Source of the DNA: DASYML01 sp036399835
GTDB taxonomy: Bacteria > Acidobacteriota > Blastocatellia > Pyrinomonadales > Pyrinomonadaceae
Reading direction: 5' to 3'
DNA: 64,000 nt
Assembly: GCA_036399835.1 (NCBI GenBank)
Contig: DASWMI010000047.1
Coordinates: 1 to 64,000, forward strand
The notes under the pieces are model-generated. The model searched no databases, had not been told where the DNA came from, and saw nothing but the letters and a program-made list of their open reading frames with translations. Positions 17,889 through 26,991 of this stretch are shown in pieces (within the stretch, counting starts at the first letter, position 1; each line of letters starts with the position of its first letter). Made by a program: the position numbers and the translations under genes.

Positions 17889-20072
17889 TCATCTCACACT
17901 GACAACCACGTGGTTGGCTTCGAGAGCATTGCCGGTCGCGCGTTGCAGCTCGGCGATGGCCTTGTTCAAATCCGTCTGTGCGCGCAGCTCGTTACCGCGC
18001 GCGTTGGTCAACTGCGTCTGGCGTTCGAGCACGAGGAAGACCGTTGACTGGCCCGCGTCCAGCTTGCGCTGTTCGCTGGCAAACTGCTGTTCGGAAGCAG
18101 ACCGCGCGTTGGCCGCCGCGCGCAGCCTGGACTCAGCCGTGCGCACAGACTGCAAGGCGTTGCGCACGTCAACCTGAATAAATTGCTCAAGCTGCTCGCG
18201 CTGCGTAGAAATACGCTGGCCTTCGACGAGAGAGCGGCCCAGTTGCGCCTCCGCCGTGCGATTGCGAAGCGGCAGGTTGAGCTGGACGCCAACGCGGAAA
18301 TTGTTGTAACGATTGGCAGCCAGATTTTCAAGCGACTGCGGATAGCCGCCGACCAGATTTTCAGAAATAGTTTGCACGGGCGGAAGCGGCAGCGGTTCGA
18401 GGCCGTTCAAGGCAGAGAGCTGGTTGATGCGGTCGCGTAGCTGCGCGTTGGAAGCCGTCAGAGGGTTGGCCCCCGTAGTGTTGACGGACCCGGCGAGGCC
18501 GACCACGCCGTAGCTGCCGATAAGGTCCACCTGCGGTTTGGTCTGCTCGCGAAAATAACGCTGGTCTATCTGGTTAATCTCGCCCGCAACCGTTGATTGT
18601 TGCAGCTCTGGCCGATTCGCCATCGCAGACTCCATCGCCTCCGGCAGAGAGATGGAGGGAGGCTGTACGTCAACATCGTCGGTCGGAATCAGTTGTTGAT
18701 TCCAGAAGGTCGAGCGGCGATTTTCGGCGATCAGGTTCTTCAAGTTGTTTTCCGCGCGCGAGACATCTTCGAGCGCCGTGTAGACGCTCTGCTCATAACC
18801 CGAAATCTGTGCTTCCGCCGCCACGACATCAATCGGCGCGAGCACGCCTTCCTGGACCAGCCGCCTGTTATGCTCAAGCTGCGCGCGCGCATCCGTCACG
18901 GCATCGCGTTGAATCTGCAAGTTGCGCAGAGCGAAAACCATATCCCAGTAAGCGCGCTGAACGTTGGTGATGACTTCAATCGTGCGCTGTCGAAACTGCG
19001 CGTCCGTGAGAGAAAGATTCTTCCTGGCAATCTCTATCTGACGACGACTGTTGTCGAAGCGCAGGCCGCGCCAGAGCGGTTGCGTGTAGTTGAAGGTGAG
19101 CGCCGTCGGATATTGCGGGTTGAGCGCGGCAAACTGGTTGTTGGTCGTCTGTCGAATCGAGGAGAAGTCAACGCGATAACCGCCGCCATACTTCGGCACG
19201 AGACCTTCCATCCGCGCCGTCCCCGTAAAATCCGCCTGCTGGACAGAGCCGCTTGAGCTGCCGCTGAGAAAGCTGGAGACGGGGACGGTCGAACGCTCGT
19301 AGTAAGAGAGCGAGCTGAGGCGCGGGTCATAAACGCCGCGCGCTCCGCTCAAATCAAACTCGGCAATCCTCACGTTCTGGCGCGAGACCTCTATGTCCTT
19401 ATTATTTTCGAGCGCCATCGCAATCGCTTCACGCAGAGAGAGCGGGCGCTGCGCCGCCATGTCAACGCCGACGCGGCTCAGCTCAGGCAGTGGACCAGCC
19501 GTCTGCGCGCGATAATCCGGCGCAACCTTCGGCACCGGAATCAACTGCTCAGGCGCAGGCATAGGCACGCTCTCTCGCCCGGGCGGGCGCGACGGCTGCG
19601 GACCCTGCACGGGCGCAGCGCCTTGCTCTGGTCCAGGCTGCGCGGCGGGCGCAGTAGTTGTAGTAGTGCCCGGCAGTAAAGCATCAGTCGTCGGGATGGC
19701 GGAGGTGGGCGCAAAGCCCTGCGGCGTCTGCGGCTGTGTCGCAGGCCCCTGCGATGGTCCACGATTCTGCTGCTCTGTCTGCGTCGTGGGCTGGACGCTC
19801 TGTTCCGTCTGTCCGGCTGTGGTCGCGGGTCGCACGTTACCCCCGGGCGGCGGGGCCTGGCCCTGCGGCGCGTTGGCAGAGGGCGCAGCCTGCGCGCCGC
19901 TCGCGGAAGACGGCGCGCTTGTCGTCCCCTGCGGCGGATTGTTGGCCGAAGGAGCGGGACTGACGGGCGCGCTCGCGCCTGTTTGTTGCGCGGACGTAGA
20001 GGGAGCAATTAAAAGCAGTAAGAGAAGCGCGGTCGCGGGCAGCGCGCGTGAAAACAGATAACGAATCAACAT
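17889..20072 (-). CDS. TolC-family outer-membrane efflux protein with long Pro/Gln-rich N-terminus
   Basis: About 727 residues from the ATG at 20072. A signal peptide (LPATALLLLLLIAPSTSAQQ) is followed by about 165 residues of low-complexity Pro/Ala/Gln/Thr sequence, absent from typical TolC proteins (about 450-500 residues). Two TolC-type helical repeats follow, starting SLREAIAMALENNKDIEVSR and SLPEAMESAMANRPELQQS. The protein should form the outer-membrane trimeric channel for the RND pump encoded just upstream (74-base gap). The tail is probably periplasmic or linker; whether it binds peptidoglycan or the cell surface is unknown. Confidence 0.9.
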   Translation of the reverse strand: MLIRYLFSRALPATALLLLLLIAPSTSAQQTGASAPVSPAPSANNPPQGTTSAPSSASGAQAAPSANAPQGQAPPPGGNVRPATTAGQTEQSVQPTTQTEQQNRGPSQGPATQPQTPQGFAPTSAIPTTDALLPGTTTTTAPAAQPGPEQGAAPVQGPQPSRPPGRESVPMPAPEQLIPVPKVAPDYRAQTAGPLPELSRVGVDMAAQRPLSLREAIAMALENNKDIEVSRQNVRIAEFDLSGARGVYDPRLSSLSYYERSTVPVSSFLSGSSSGSVQQADFTGTARMEGLVPKYGGGYRVDFSSIRQTTNNQFAALNPQYPTALTFNYTQPLWRGLRFDNSRRQIEIARKNLSLTDAQFRQRTIEVITNVQRAYWDMVFALRNLQIQRDAVTDARAQLEHNRRLVQEGVLAPIDVVAAEAQISGYEQSVYTALEDVSRAENNLKNLIAENRRSTFWNQQLIPTDDVDVQPPSISLPEAMESAMANRPELQQSTVAGEINQIDQRYFREQTKPQVDLIGSYGVVGLAGSVNTTGANPLTASNAQLRDRINQLSALNGLEPLPLPPVQTISENLVGGYPQSLENLAANRYNNFRVGVQLNLPLRNRTAEAQLGRSLVEGQRISTQREQLEQFIQVDVRNALQSVRTAESRLRAAANARSASEQQFASEQRKLDAGQSTVFLVLERQTQLTNARGNELRAQTDLNKAIAELQRATGNALEANHVVVSVR

Positions 20073-20145
20073 AATCAAGAGCCTAAACTAAACGGCTGGA
20101 GCGGTTAATTTATGCTTATCAAGGCAAACCGGACCAGCCGAGTAA

Positions 20146-23100
20146 TCATCTGCCAATCAAGCCAAAAAATGAGGCCGAGGCGGTCGCCACTTTCCTGCGC
20201 GCCCAGGCGAATGTCCCGTTGACGCCGTGGCCTATGCGACCCCAGACGCGGCTTCTGCCCAGGTCGTCAAAGAGCGAATAGAAGACTGGCACGGCGAGCA
20301 GCGTCAGCAACAGGCAGAGAGACTGGCCGCCGACCACCAGCACGCCTATGGACCTGTTTGTGCCCGCGCCTGGACCAGTCGAGAGCACGAGCGGCATCAT
20401 CCCGGCGACGAGCGCGATGGTCGTCATCAGAATCGGGCGCAGGCGGTCGCGGTTCGATTGAATAATCGCATCGTGCCGCTCCATGCCGCGCGCTCGCAGC
20501 TCGTTCGTGTGGTCAATCTGCAAGATAGCGTTCTTCTTGACGACGCCGAAGAGCAGCAGCAACCCGAGACCGGAGAAGATATTGACGGTCTGCCCAGTGA
20601 CGAGTAGCGAGACGATGCCGAAGGGAATGGCAAGCGGCAGCGTCAGGAGAATCGTCACGGGGTGGATGAAGGATTCAAACTGCGCGGCCAGCACCATGTA
20701 CATAAAGATAAAAGAGAGCGCGAAGGCCGTCAGGAAGTAAAGACCCGCGCGGCCCAGCTCTTTCGAGCGTCCGGCCAATCCGGTCGTGTAGGCGGAATCA
20801 ATATTCAGCTCTTTGACAAACTGGTTCATCCTGTCAATGACAGCAGCCTGCGAGCCGCCGGGTCTGACGTTAGCCAGCAGCGTGACCTGACGGCGGCGAT
20901 TGAGGCGGTCAATCGCGGATGGACCAGTCCCCTCTTCAAGCCGGACCAGATTGTCCAGGCTCACCCACCCGACCTTGGCCGAAGCAACGATCATGCGCGA
21001 GAGACCCTCGGGGCTGATGCGATATTCGCCCGTCGCGCGGACGCGCACGTTAGATTGGTCCGTGCCTTCGTTAAAGGTCGAAACCTTCTGCCCCGCGACC
21101 AGAGTGTTAAGGGCCTGCGCGATGTCTCCGACGCGCACGCCGAAATCCCCTGCGCGCTCGCGGTCAATCACGACGCGCAGCTCCGGTTTACCGACGGTGA
21201 GCGTCGTATCCGCATCAACGACATCCGGAATCGTCTTCATCTTTGCCAGCAGGTCTTGCGAATACTGCGTCAGCTTTTGCAGGTCAGGCCCGCCGATGAC
21301 GTACTGTATATCCGCGTTGCGAAACCCTCCGCCCGAAATCGCCGCCACCTGCTGGACGCTTGTACGCAACTCCGGATACTGCTTGACGTACTTACCCAGA
21401 ATCTCATTGCGTGCGCGGACCATAATCTGGTCCTGCGTCAGACTGCGCTCGGCAATCGGTTGGAGTCGTATGTAGATGGAAGCGGAGTTGACCTGTTGCT
21501 GCTGGCCGCCGCCGATGGTCGTCAGCGTGTCCATCACGCCCGGCAGTTGCTTGATTTCCGCGGCGATGCGCTGGGTCAAAGCAGAGGTCGCGGGCAGCGT
21601 GTAGCCTTCGGGCGTGCGGACGTTAATCTCAAACTGCGATTGGTCGTCAACGGGGAGAAAGTTTTTGCCGACGAACATAAAGAGCGGGACGATGCTCAGC
21701 GTGACCAGGATGCAGAGACCGACGACGACCCAGCGATGAGCCATGGACCACTTGAGCATCCAGGTGTAGGTCCGGTCAATCGGACGATAAAAACGGGATT
21801 CCTTCGACCCGTGGTCCGAGCGCGGAGCATCATAGCTCGCCTGTTGCGGCGTGACGGGCACACCGAACTCGCCCGTCTCATCATAAATATTCTGCTCAGC
21901 CCCCTGGCCCGGCTCGCCCGCCACAACGCTCGACTCGTTGGCCGCCGCGCTCCTTTCGTTATCCTCATCAGGCTCGCTGCCGAGACCAGCCGGAAGCGGG
22001 TCGTCCCTGCGTTTGATGAGACGCGCGGCGAGCATCGGCGTGAGCGTAAATGAGACAATCAGCGAGACGGCGATGGCGAAGGATGAAGTAAAGCCGAAGG
22101 AGGACATAAAGCGTCCGACGATGCCCTTCATAAAGCCTACGGGGATAAAGACCGCGAGCAGGGAAAGCGTCGTCGCCATCACCGCGAGACCGATTTCGCG
22201 CGTTCCCTCGATGGCTGCCTGAAAGGGCGGCATCCCCTTCTCTTCGATAAAGCGAAAGATGTTTTCAAGCACCACAATCGCGTCGTCAATGACGATGCCG
22301 ACCATTAGCGTCAGCGCGAGCATGGTGATTTGATTGAGCGTGTAGCCCATCGCCGCCATCAGGCCGAAGGTGGCGATGATGGAGGTCGGGATAGCGATGG
22401 CCGCGATCATCGTCGAGCGCAGGTTCCAGAGAAAGATGAAGACAACGATGGCTGCCAGGATGCCGCCTTCGATCAGATGCTTCTCTATGCTTTCGAGCGA
22501 AGCCTTGATGAAGACGGACTGGTCGCCGACAATCTCCGCCCTGTAGCCCGCAGGAATAATCTTCTTTATCTCTGCCAGACGCTCCTTGACGGCATCGGCC
22601 ACGGCTACAGTGTTTTGGCCCGACTGCTTCGAGACGACGAGCGTGACGGCGGGCTGGCCGTTCAAGAGGGCTTCCGTGCGCTGTTCTTCCGCGCCGTCCT
22701 CTGCGTAGCCGACATCGCTCAGCTTGACGGCATACGTGCCGCGATTGGCAACGACTAGATTGTTGAACTCAGCCGGAGACGTGATGCGGCCCAGGGTGCG
22801 CACCGTGACTTCGCGTTGTCCTTCGTCAATGCGACCGCCGGGGACTTCCATGTTCTGAAGCCGCACGGCGTTGGTTACTTCGGCAACCGTCACGTTAAAG
22901 GCGCGCAGCTTGTCAGGGTCAACATAAATCTGTATCTCGCGCTCGCGCCCGCCCACTATCTCGACCTTACCGACACCGTTGAGGCTCTCTATGTTCTTCT
23001 TAATCTGGTTGTCGGCCATGTCCGTCACCTCGCGCAAAGAGCGCGGAGCGGAGACGGCTATACGAAGGACGGGCGCGGCGTCCGTGTCCAGCTTCTGGAC

Positions 23101-23484
23101 GATGGGCTGCTCCGCAGTCTCCGGCAGGTCCGGCACGATGAGGTTGACTTTATCGCGGACCTCCTGCGCGGCCACGTCTGCGTTCTTCTCAAGCAGGAAG
23201 GTGATAAAGACCTGCGAGACGCCCTCGACAGAGGTCGAGCGCAGCTCATCAATCCCGCTGATGGTATTGACGGCCTCTTCAACCTTGTCTGTAATCTCCG
23301 TCTCGACTTCCTGCGGCGACGCGCCAGGGTTGAGGACCGTGACGGTAATCGTCGGCAGGTCAATCTTTGGAAAAAGGTCCACGCCCAGGCTAAAGAAAGA
23401 GAAGATGCCGACCACCGTCAGCGACAAAATCAACATCGTCGCAAAGACCGGACGGCGAACACAGATTTCAGCAAGCTTTTGCAT
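20146..23484 (-). CDS. RND multidrug efflux pump, inner-membrane subunit (AcrB/MexB type)
   Basis: A 1112-residue pump with the family start MQKLAEICVRRPVFATMLIL and two homologous halves. TM4 carries GIVIDDAIVVLENIFRFIEE, the paired aspartates of proton relay. The second half has the matching signature around FGVVKKNAILQIDHTNELR. Between halves, after TPMLAARLIKRRDD, there is an acidic, low-complexity cytoplasmic insert of about 75 residues (roughly 505-580) not usual in AcrB. It pumps hydrophobic compounds using the proton gradient with its adaptor and TolC partner. Position: third gene of the tetR-adaptor-pump-tolC operon; an inverted repeat lies in the 85-base gap before it. Confidence 0.95.
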   Translation of the reverse strand: MQKLAEICVRRPVFATMLILSLTVVGIFSFFSLGVDLFPKIDLPTITVTVLNPGASPQEVETEITDKVEEAVNTISGIDELRSTSVEGVSQVFITFLLEKNADVAAQEVRDKVNLIVPDLPETAEQPIVQKLDTDAAPVLRIAVSAPRSLREVTDMADNQIKKNIESLNGVGKVEIVGGREREIQIYVDPDKLRAFNVTVAEVTNAVRLQNMEVPGGRIDEGQREVTVRTLGRITSPAEFNNLVVANRGTYAVKLSDVGYAEDGAEEQRTEALLNGQPAVTLVVSKQSGQNTVAVADAVKERLAEIKKIIPAGYRAEIVGDQSVFIKASLESIEKHLIEGGILAAIVVFIFLWNLRSTMIAAIAIPTSIIATFGLMAAMGYTLNQITMLALTLMVGIVIDDAIVVLENIFRFIEEKGMPPFQAAIEGTREIGLAVMATTLSLLAVFIPVGFMKGIVGRFMSSFGFTSSFAIAVSLIVSFTLTPMLAARLIKRRDDPLPAGLGSEPDEDNERSAAANESSVVAGEPGQGAEQNIYDETGEFGVPVTPQQASYDAPRSDHGSKESRFYRPIDRTYTWMLKWSMAHRWVVVGLCILVTLSIVPLFMFVGKNFLPVDDQSQFEINVRTPEGYTLPATSALTQRIAAEIKQLPGVMDTLTTIGGGQQQQVNSASIYIRLQPIAERSLTQDQIMVRARNEILGKYVKQYPELRTSVQQVAAISGGGFRNADIQYVIGGPDLQKLTQYSQDLLAKMKTIPDVVDADTTLTVGKPELRVVIDRERAGDFGVRVGDIAQALNTLVAGQKVSTFNEGTDQSNVRVRATGEYRISPEGLSRMIVASAKVGWVSLDNLVRLEEGTGPSAIDRLNRRRQVTLLANVRPGGSQAAVIDRMNQFVKELNIDSAYTTGLAGRSKELGRAGLYFLTAFALSFIFMYMVLAAQFESFIHPVTILLTLPLAIPFGIVSLLVTGQTVNIFSGLGLLLLFGVVKKNAILQIDHTNELRARGMERHDAIIQSNRDRLRPILMTTIALVAGMMPLVLSTGPGAGTNRSIGVLVVGGQSLCLLLTLLAVPVFYSLFDDLGRSRVWGRIGHGVNGTFAWARRKVATASASFFGLIGR

Positions 23485-23490
23485 AATTCA

Positions 23491-23567
23491 AGTCTGGAGT
23501 CCTAGAGTCCGAGAGTCAAAGAGCTGGCTTCCGACTCCAGACTCTCAGACTCCCGGACTCTCGGACT
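23491..23567. repeat. Reiterated AGTCTGGAGTC-type inverted repeat inside the efflux operon
   Basis: Built from variants of AGTCTGGAGTC and AGTCCGAGAGTC. AGTCCGAGAGTC (23506-23517) pairs perfectly with GACTCTCGGACT (23556-23567), and AGTCTGGAGTC (23491) with GACTCCAGACT (23533). It lies between the adaptor and pump genes and may tune the amount of the downstream message. Confidence 0.75.
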
Positions 23568-23569
23568 GT

Positions 23570-24832
23570 TTATTGTCTGACCGTTGCTCCGTCGCTGAGC
23601 TGTTCAAGATTGCTGGTCGCGACCAGCTCATCCGGCGCGACGCCCGATTTGACTTCGACCAGATCGCCCTCCGGCTGGCCCAACTGTACAAGGCGCATCT
23701 CCGCGCGCCCGTTCTTAATGACGAAGACGTGGCTCGATGTGCCTTCCGTGTGGACCGCTCGCGCGGGGATGAGCACGGCAGGCTGCGTCTGCGCTTGCTG
23801 CATACGCACGGTGGCAAACTGGCCCGGCTTTAAGAGTCCTTCTTCGTTATGAATTTGCGCTTCGACAGTCATGGTGCGAGAGGTGGCGTTGACATTTGGC
23901 GAGATGCGCGCGACGTGGCCGCTAAAGGTGCGGTCGGCGTAGGCGCTCGTCGTGACCGAAACGCTCTGGCCCAGTTGCACGCTGCCAAGCGCCTGCTCCG
24001 GCACGTCTATACGCATACGCAGCGGGTTCGTGCGAACGAGCGTCACGACCCTTGAAGAAGTAGTCACGTATTCGCCGAGGTCCGCCTGGCGGTCCGCGAC
24101 AAAGCCGCTCATCGGCGCCGTCACGACCGCATCATTAATGGCCTTCTGCGCCTGCGCAATCTGCGTCCGCGCAGCATCCACAGCCGCGTGCGCAGTCTGG
24201 ACCGCAGCGTAGTTCTGCCGCGCCTGCTGAAGCGCCACCTCGTACTGTTGCTGCAACTGGTCGCGCTGCGCTCTCTGTTGGTCGTAGGCCGAGCGCGAGA
24301 CATCGCCGGACTCGATCAAACGCTCGAAGCGCCGCAACTGCTTTTCGGCTAATTCGAGCACCACACGAGCAGAGCCGACTTCGGGCACGCGCAAGGGGTC
24401 GAAGCTCTGGCCCGGGCGCAAGCCTATGCGCGCTTCGGCCTGACGTTGCGCCGCCTGTGCCTGCTGGACCTGTGCCTGCGCTTGGTCCAGACGTATGCGC
24501 GCGTCGCGGTCGTCCAGGCGTATCAAGACTGCGCCGCGCTGCACGTAGCTGCCGAGGTCCACGTTGACGGCGACGACCTTGCCTCCGACCGCCGGAGCAA
24601 CTTCCGTTTGTTCATCTCCGGCGAGGCTTCCCGTTGCTTCAAAGAAGCGCGGCAGGTCTCGCCTGATGGCCGCCACAGTGCTCACTTCGACGATAGTCGG
24701 CGGAGCAGAGGCAGAGTTCGCCGCATTATTATTTGTTTTCGCATTCGTGCCCCTGCACCCGAGCGCGAGCAGGCTCGAAGACAACAGGAGCAGAGCGAGT
24801 GATAAAAGCCTCGTTTGATTACGGGAGATCAT
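23570..24832 (-). CDS. RND periplasmic adaptor (membrane fusion protein), lipoprotein
   Basis: A 420-residue adaptor. The N-terminus has a lipobox, SLLALGC, so it should be lipid-anchored in the periplasm. The usual MFP order follows: first biotinyl-lipoyl strand (GKVVAVNVDLGSYVQRGAVL), a helical hairpin at about 110-210 rich in Gln/Ala, second lipoyl strand (MSGFVADRQADLGEYV), a beta-barrel (PLRMRIDVPEQALGSVQLG) and a membrane-proximal domain. It bridges the pump and TolC. Its ATG overlaps the tetR stop as ATGA, so translation is coupled to the regulator. Confidence 0.93.
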   Translation of the reverse strand: MISRNQTRLLSLALLLLSSSLLALGCRGTNAKTNNNAANSASAPPTIVEVSTVAAIRRDLPRFFEATGSLAGDEQTEVAPAVGGKVVAVNVDLGSYVQRGAVLIRLDDRDARIRLDQAQAQVQQAQAAQRQAEARIGLRPGQSFDPLRVPEVGSARVVLELAEKQLRRFERLIESGDVSRSAYDQQRAQRDQLQQQYEVALQQARQNYAAVQTAHAAVDAARTQIAQAQKAINDAVVTAPMSGFVADRQADLGEYVTTSSRVVTLVRTNPLRMRIDVPEQALGSVQLGQSVSVTTSAYADRTFSGHVARISPNVNATSRTMTVEAQIHNEEGLLKPGQFATVRMQQAQTQPAVLIPARAVHTEGTSSHVFVIKNGRAEMRLVQLGQPEGDLVEVKSGVAPDELVATSNLEQLSDGATVRQ

Positions 24833-25560
24833 CTTGTCTGTTTTTTCTTGGTTGCAGCGCGAACGCTGGTGCGCCTTTGCTGTTCATGGCGTGGCCGCGC
24901 GGAGGCGGCCTGGATGCCCTGTAGTAAAATGTTCGTAAACTCACTCGCGGCCTGCTCGTTTGTAATTTGGAGTAGACTACGCTCAGTGTCCCACAAGGTG
25001 TTATTCAGCGAATGATGAATAATCATCCCGGCGAAGGCGCGGACCACCACGACCGGGTCAACGTCTCGAAAAACCCCATCCTGCTGCCGCTCTCGTATGT
25101 ACCCGCAGAGGAATTCGTAGAGCGGCCTGACGCTTCTTTCCCAGAACATCTGCTTTAACTCATGCCCTTCGAGTGCGGCGTGCGTTAGGAGACGCAGGAA
25201 CTGCGTGTCATGCTCGTGATGCTGCATCATCGCCATCGCAAGCTGTTCAAAGACCGCCTGGTCATCCTTGCGCGCGATGGCTTCGGACAATAGCTCGCAG
25301 GGGTCCTGCATCCCGTCGGCGCAGGCCTTCTGGTCCAGAATCGCGTGGTACAGCTCTTCCTTGGTCGCAAAGTGGCGAAAGACCATCGCTTCCGAAACGC
25401 CTGCGGCCTGAGCTATCTCTTTGGTCGTCGTCCCGCGAAAGCCGCGACGCGCAAAGAGGTCCATCGCCAGACAGAGGATTTGCTGCCTGCGCTCGTCACC
25501 GGCCATACGCGTCGCCGGCAACGCAGCTTCGTTAGGGGTGCTGCTGACTTGCTTGCTCAC
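24829..25560 (-). CDS. TetR-family repressor of the efflux operon
   Basis: A 243-residue regulator with GTG start at 25560 (an ATG 17 codons in is an alternative). The helix-turn-helix is clear: RRQQILCLAMDLFARRGFRGTTTKEIAQAAGVSEAMVFRHFATKEELYHAIL. The C-terminal ligand domain is longer than average and ends in a basic tail. It is the first gene of the operon and overlaps the adaptor gene by four bases. A perfect 18-bp palindrome lies 35 bases upstream of its start and is the obvious operator, implying autoregulation and control of the pump. Confidence 0.92.
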   Translation of the reverse strand: MSKQVSSTPNEAALPATRMAGDERRQQILCLAMDLFARRGFRGTTTKEIAQAAGVSEAMVFRHFATKEELYHAILDQKACADGMQDPCELLSEAIARKDDQAVFEQLAMAMMQHHEHDTQFLRLLTHAALEGHELKQMFWERSVRPLYEFLCGYIRERQQDGVFRDVDPVVVVRAFAGMIIHHSLNNTLWDTERSLLQITNEQAASEFTNILLQGIQAASARPRHEQQRRTSVRAATKKKQTR

Positions 25561-25594
25561 TAATTATCGTATTCCGTTTCTACCGAATTTCCGC

Positions 25595-25612
25595 TAAGTA
25601 AGTACTTACTTA
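25595..25612. promoter_or_regulatory. 18-bp perfect palindrome, likely TetR operator of the efflux operon
   Basis: TAAGTAAGTACTTACTTA is its own reverse complement over all 18 bases. It lies 35 bases upstream of the tetR start, in an AT-rich patch that suits a promoter. TetR repressors bind palindromes of this size as dimers or dimer pairs. Confidence 0.75.
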
Positions 25613-25948
25613 CCAAGTTTTTCAAACGATGTCAAGCGACTCGCAGTTTCACTAATTTTTTGCTCGCAGAGAGAAAAGAGCCGTTATTGCCTGTACTGTT
25701 CCCGACCTTTGCGTTATCCTTCTCGTACCTTTTCGCAACAAAGATGCAAGCTGCGACGCGACGCGCCCCTCAAGGGAAACGGGCGCGCGTGCGTGTCTTC
25801 ATTTAACGGGGGCGAAGCGGCGCGGCATCGGCACATTGTTTGCTCTGTTGTAATCGGTACGACGCTTTTTTTTGCGGGGGCTGACTCGCACTCCCACTGG
25901 CAGAGAGTTATCAAACTGTTAATCTACTAATGAAGGAGAGAAATCGAG
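25613..25948. other. Gap between efflux operon and the Gly-rich operon
   Basis: Apart from the operator just before it, this stretch has no convincing gene. A 73-codon frame around 25709-25930 lacks a ribosome site and a family look. A run of eight or more T lies near 25865. AAGGAG ten bases before the ATG at 25949 marks the start of the next operon, whose promoter must lie here. Confidence 0.4.
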
Positions 25949-26422
25949 ATGTCACAGAATTTTGGTGGAGGAAACGAAGGACGAGGAGCAACCGGAAGCA
26001 CAGGGTCTTCTGATACAGGCACAGGTACTGGCAGCGGAGCCGGAACGGGCGCTGGCAGCGGAACAGGCTCAGGCGCAGGGACAGGCTCAACCACCGGCAG
26101 CGGTAGCGGCAGCGGTCAGGGCATGACGACCACGGGCACAGGCGCTGGCACGGGCGCTGGCACTGCGACAGCGCCGGGGTTGGCCGGGACTGCGCAGCAG
26201 TACGGGCAGAAAATAGCCGATGCCGCGACGACGGCCAAAGATTATGTCAGCGACAAGGTGGCGCCGGTCGTGGACAAGATCAAGGATATTCAGAACGTAG
26301 ACATCGGCGAGGTTGCGACGCAGGCCAAAGACTACGCGCGCCAGAATCCGGGCCAGGCGATTCTGATTTCCGCCGCGGCGGGCTTCGTCCTCGGACTCCT
26401 GCTGCGCGGCAGCAGACGATAA
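25949..26422 (+). CDS. Gly/Thr/Ser-repeat protein with YqjD/DUF883-like membrane anchor
   Basis: A 157-residue protein. Residues ~10-70 are almost pure Gly, Ser, Thr and Ala, built from GTG, GSG and GAG steps. The C-terminal half looks like the DUF883/YqjD group: an amphipathic helix (YGQKIADAATTAKDYVSDKV), then YARQNPGQAILISAAAGFVLGLLLRGSRR, a Gly-rich anchor helix with a basic end. YqjD-type proteins sit in the inner membrane and in E. coli can associate with ribosomes in stationary phase. It is first in a three-gene operon with YqjE-like and DUF3618-like genes. The Gly-rich segment is repetitive at DNA level and may vary in length among strains. Confidence 0.72.
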   Translation: MSQNFGGGNEGRGATGSTGSSDTGTGTGSGAGTGAGSGTGSGAGTGSTTGSGSGSGQGMTTTGTGAGTGAGTATAPGLAGTAQQYGQKIADAATTAKDYVSDKVAPVVDKIKDIQNVDIGEVATQAKDYARQNPGQAILISAAAGFVLGLLLRGSRR

Positions 26423-26426
26423 GAAA

Positions 26427-26514
26427 GATGCTTGACAGGTAGAACGTTGACAGGTGGCCGAAGAGGAAAACTTTTCTCCGTGGTCGCCTGTCACACGTCA
26501 CTTGTCAACGAAGG
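26427..26514. repeat. TGACAGGT-type imperfect inverted repeat
   Basis: Words TTGACAGGT and GTTGACAGGT on the left face CCTGTCAC, CGTCACTTGTCAACG on the right. The arms pair imperfectly over about 30 bases. It fills the gap between the first two genes of the envelope operon and is of the same kind as the repeat at 58791-58858. Confidence 0.65.
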
Positions 26515-26526
26515 GAGGCACGAGCG

Positions 26527-26991
26527 ATGGCTGAATTAGAGAGAAGGGCCGCGGCAACCGCGCCCGCGCGCAACAGCGATCCGGCTGCGGATGTGGAATC
26601 GTTGCCCGCGTTGTTTGGCAGACTGGGCGATGACGTGATGCAGTTGGTTGACACAAAGCTCAGTTTACTTAAAGTCGAAGTTAAAGAAGATGCCAGTGCT
26701 TACATTCGCGACGCCATCACGATAAGCATCGGCGGCGTCATTGCCGCCATCGGTTTCGCGCTCTTGAATGTGGCAATAGCGTTCGGAGTCTCCACGCTCT
26801 TTGCAGACACTTCCTTGAGCCAGCCCGCAAAATACGCGCTCGGTTTTGTCATCACGGGCGCGGTCTATCTGATTATCGGCGCGATCATGTTGGTCGCGGC
26901 GAAAAACAAGCTGGCGAAACGCAATCCCGTGCCTGTACGATCCGTTGAGGAACTCAGAAAGGATAAGCAATGGCTGAAGAAAGAGATGTAA
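26527..26991 (+). CDS. YqjE-like phage-holin-family membrane protein
   Basis: A 154-residue protein with GGGAGG before the ATG. After a polar N-terminus (PALFGRLGDDVMQLVDTKLSLLKVEVKED) come two transmembrane helices at about residues 70-95 and 108-132. This is the plan of the phage_holin_3_6/YqjE family (often annotated as phage holin, without phage context). It follows the DUF883-like gene and overlaps the next start by 22 bases, the same order as yqjD-yqjE-yqjK in proteobacteria, where they are envelope stress genes of poorly known role. Confidence 0.78.
   Translation: MAELERRAAATAPARNSDPAADVESLPALFGRLGDDVMQLVDTKLSLLKVEVKEDASAYIRDAITISIGGVIAAIGFALLNVAIAFGVSTLFADTSLSQPAKYALGFVITGAVYLIIGAIMLVAAKNKLAKRNPVPVRSVEELRKDKQWLKKEM

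Noticed and set aside
20662..22053. A 463-codon open frame on the plus strand.
   Set aside because: It lies wholly antisense to the RND pump gene, has the Arg/His-rich composition of a reversed GC-rich gene, and shows no family motif.
25709..25930. A 73-codon frame before the Gly-rich protein gene.
   Set aside because: No ribosome site, Arg/Cys-rich composition and no recognisable family; the region is better explained as promoter DNA.
26527..26991. Phage-holin-family protein as a sign of a prophage.
   Set aside because: The YqjE family is chromosomal, it lies in a yqjD-yqjE-like operon, and there is no integrase, capsid or lysin gene nearby.
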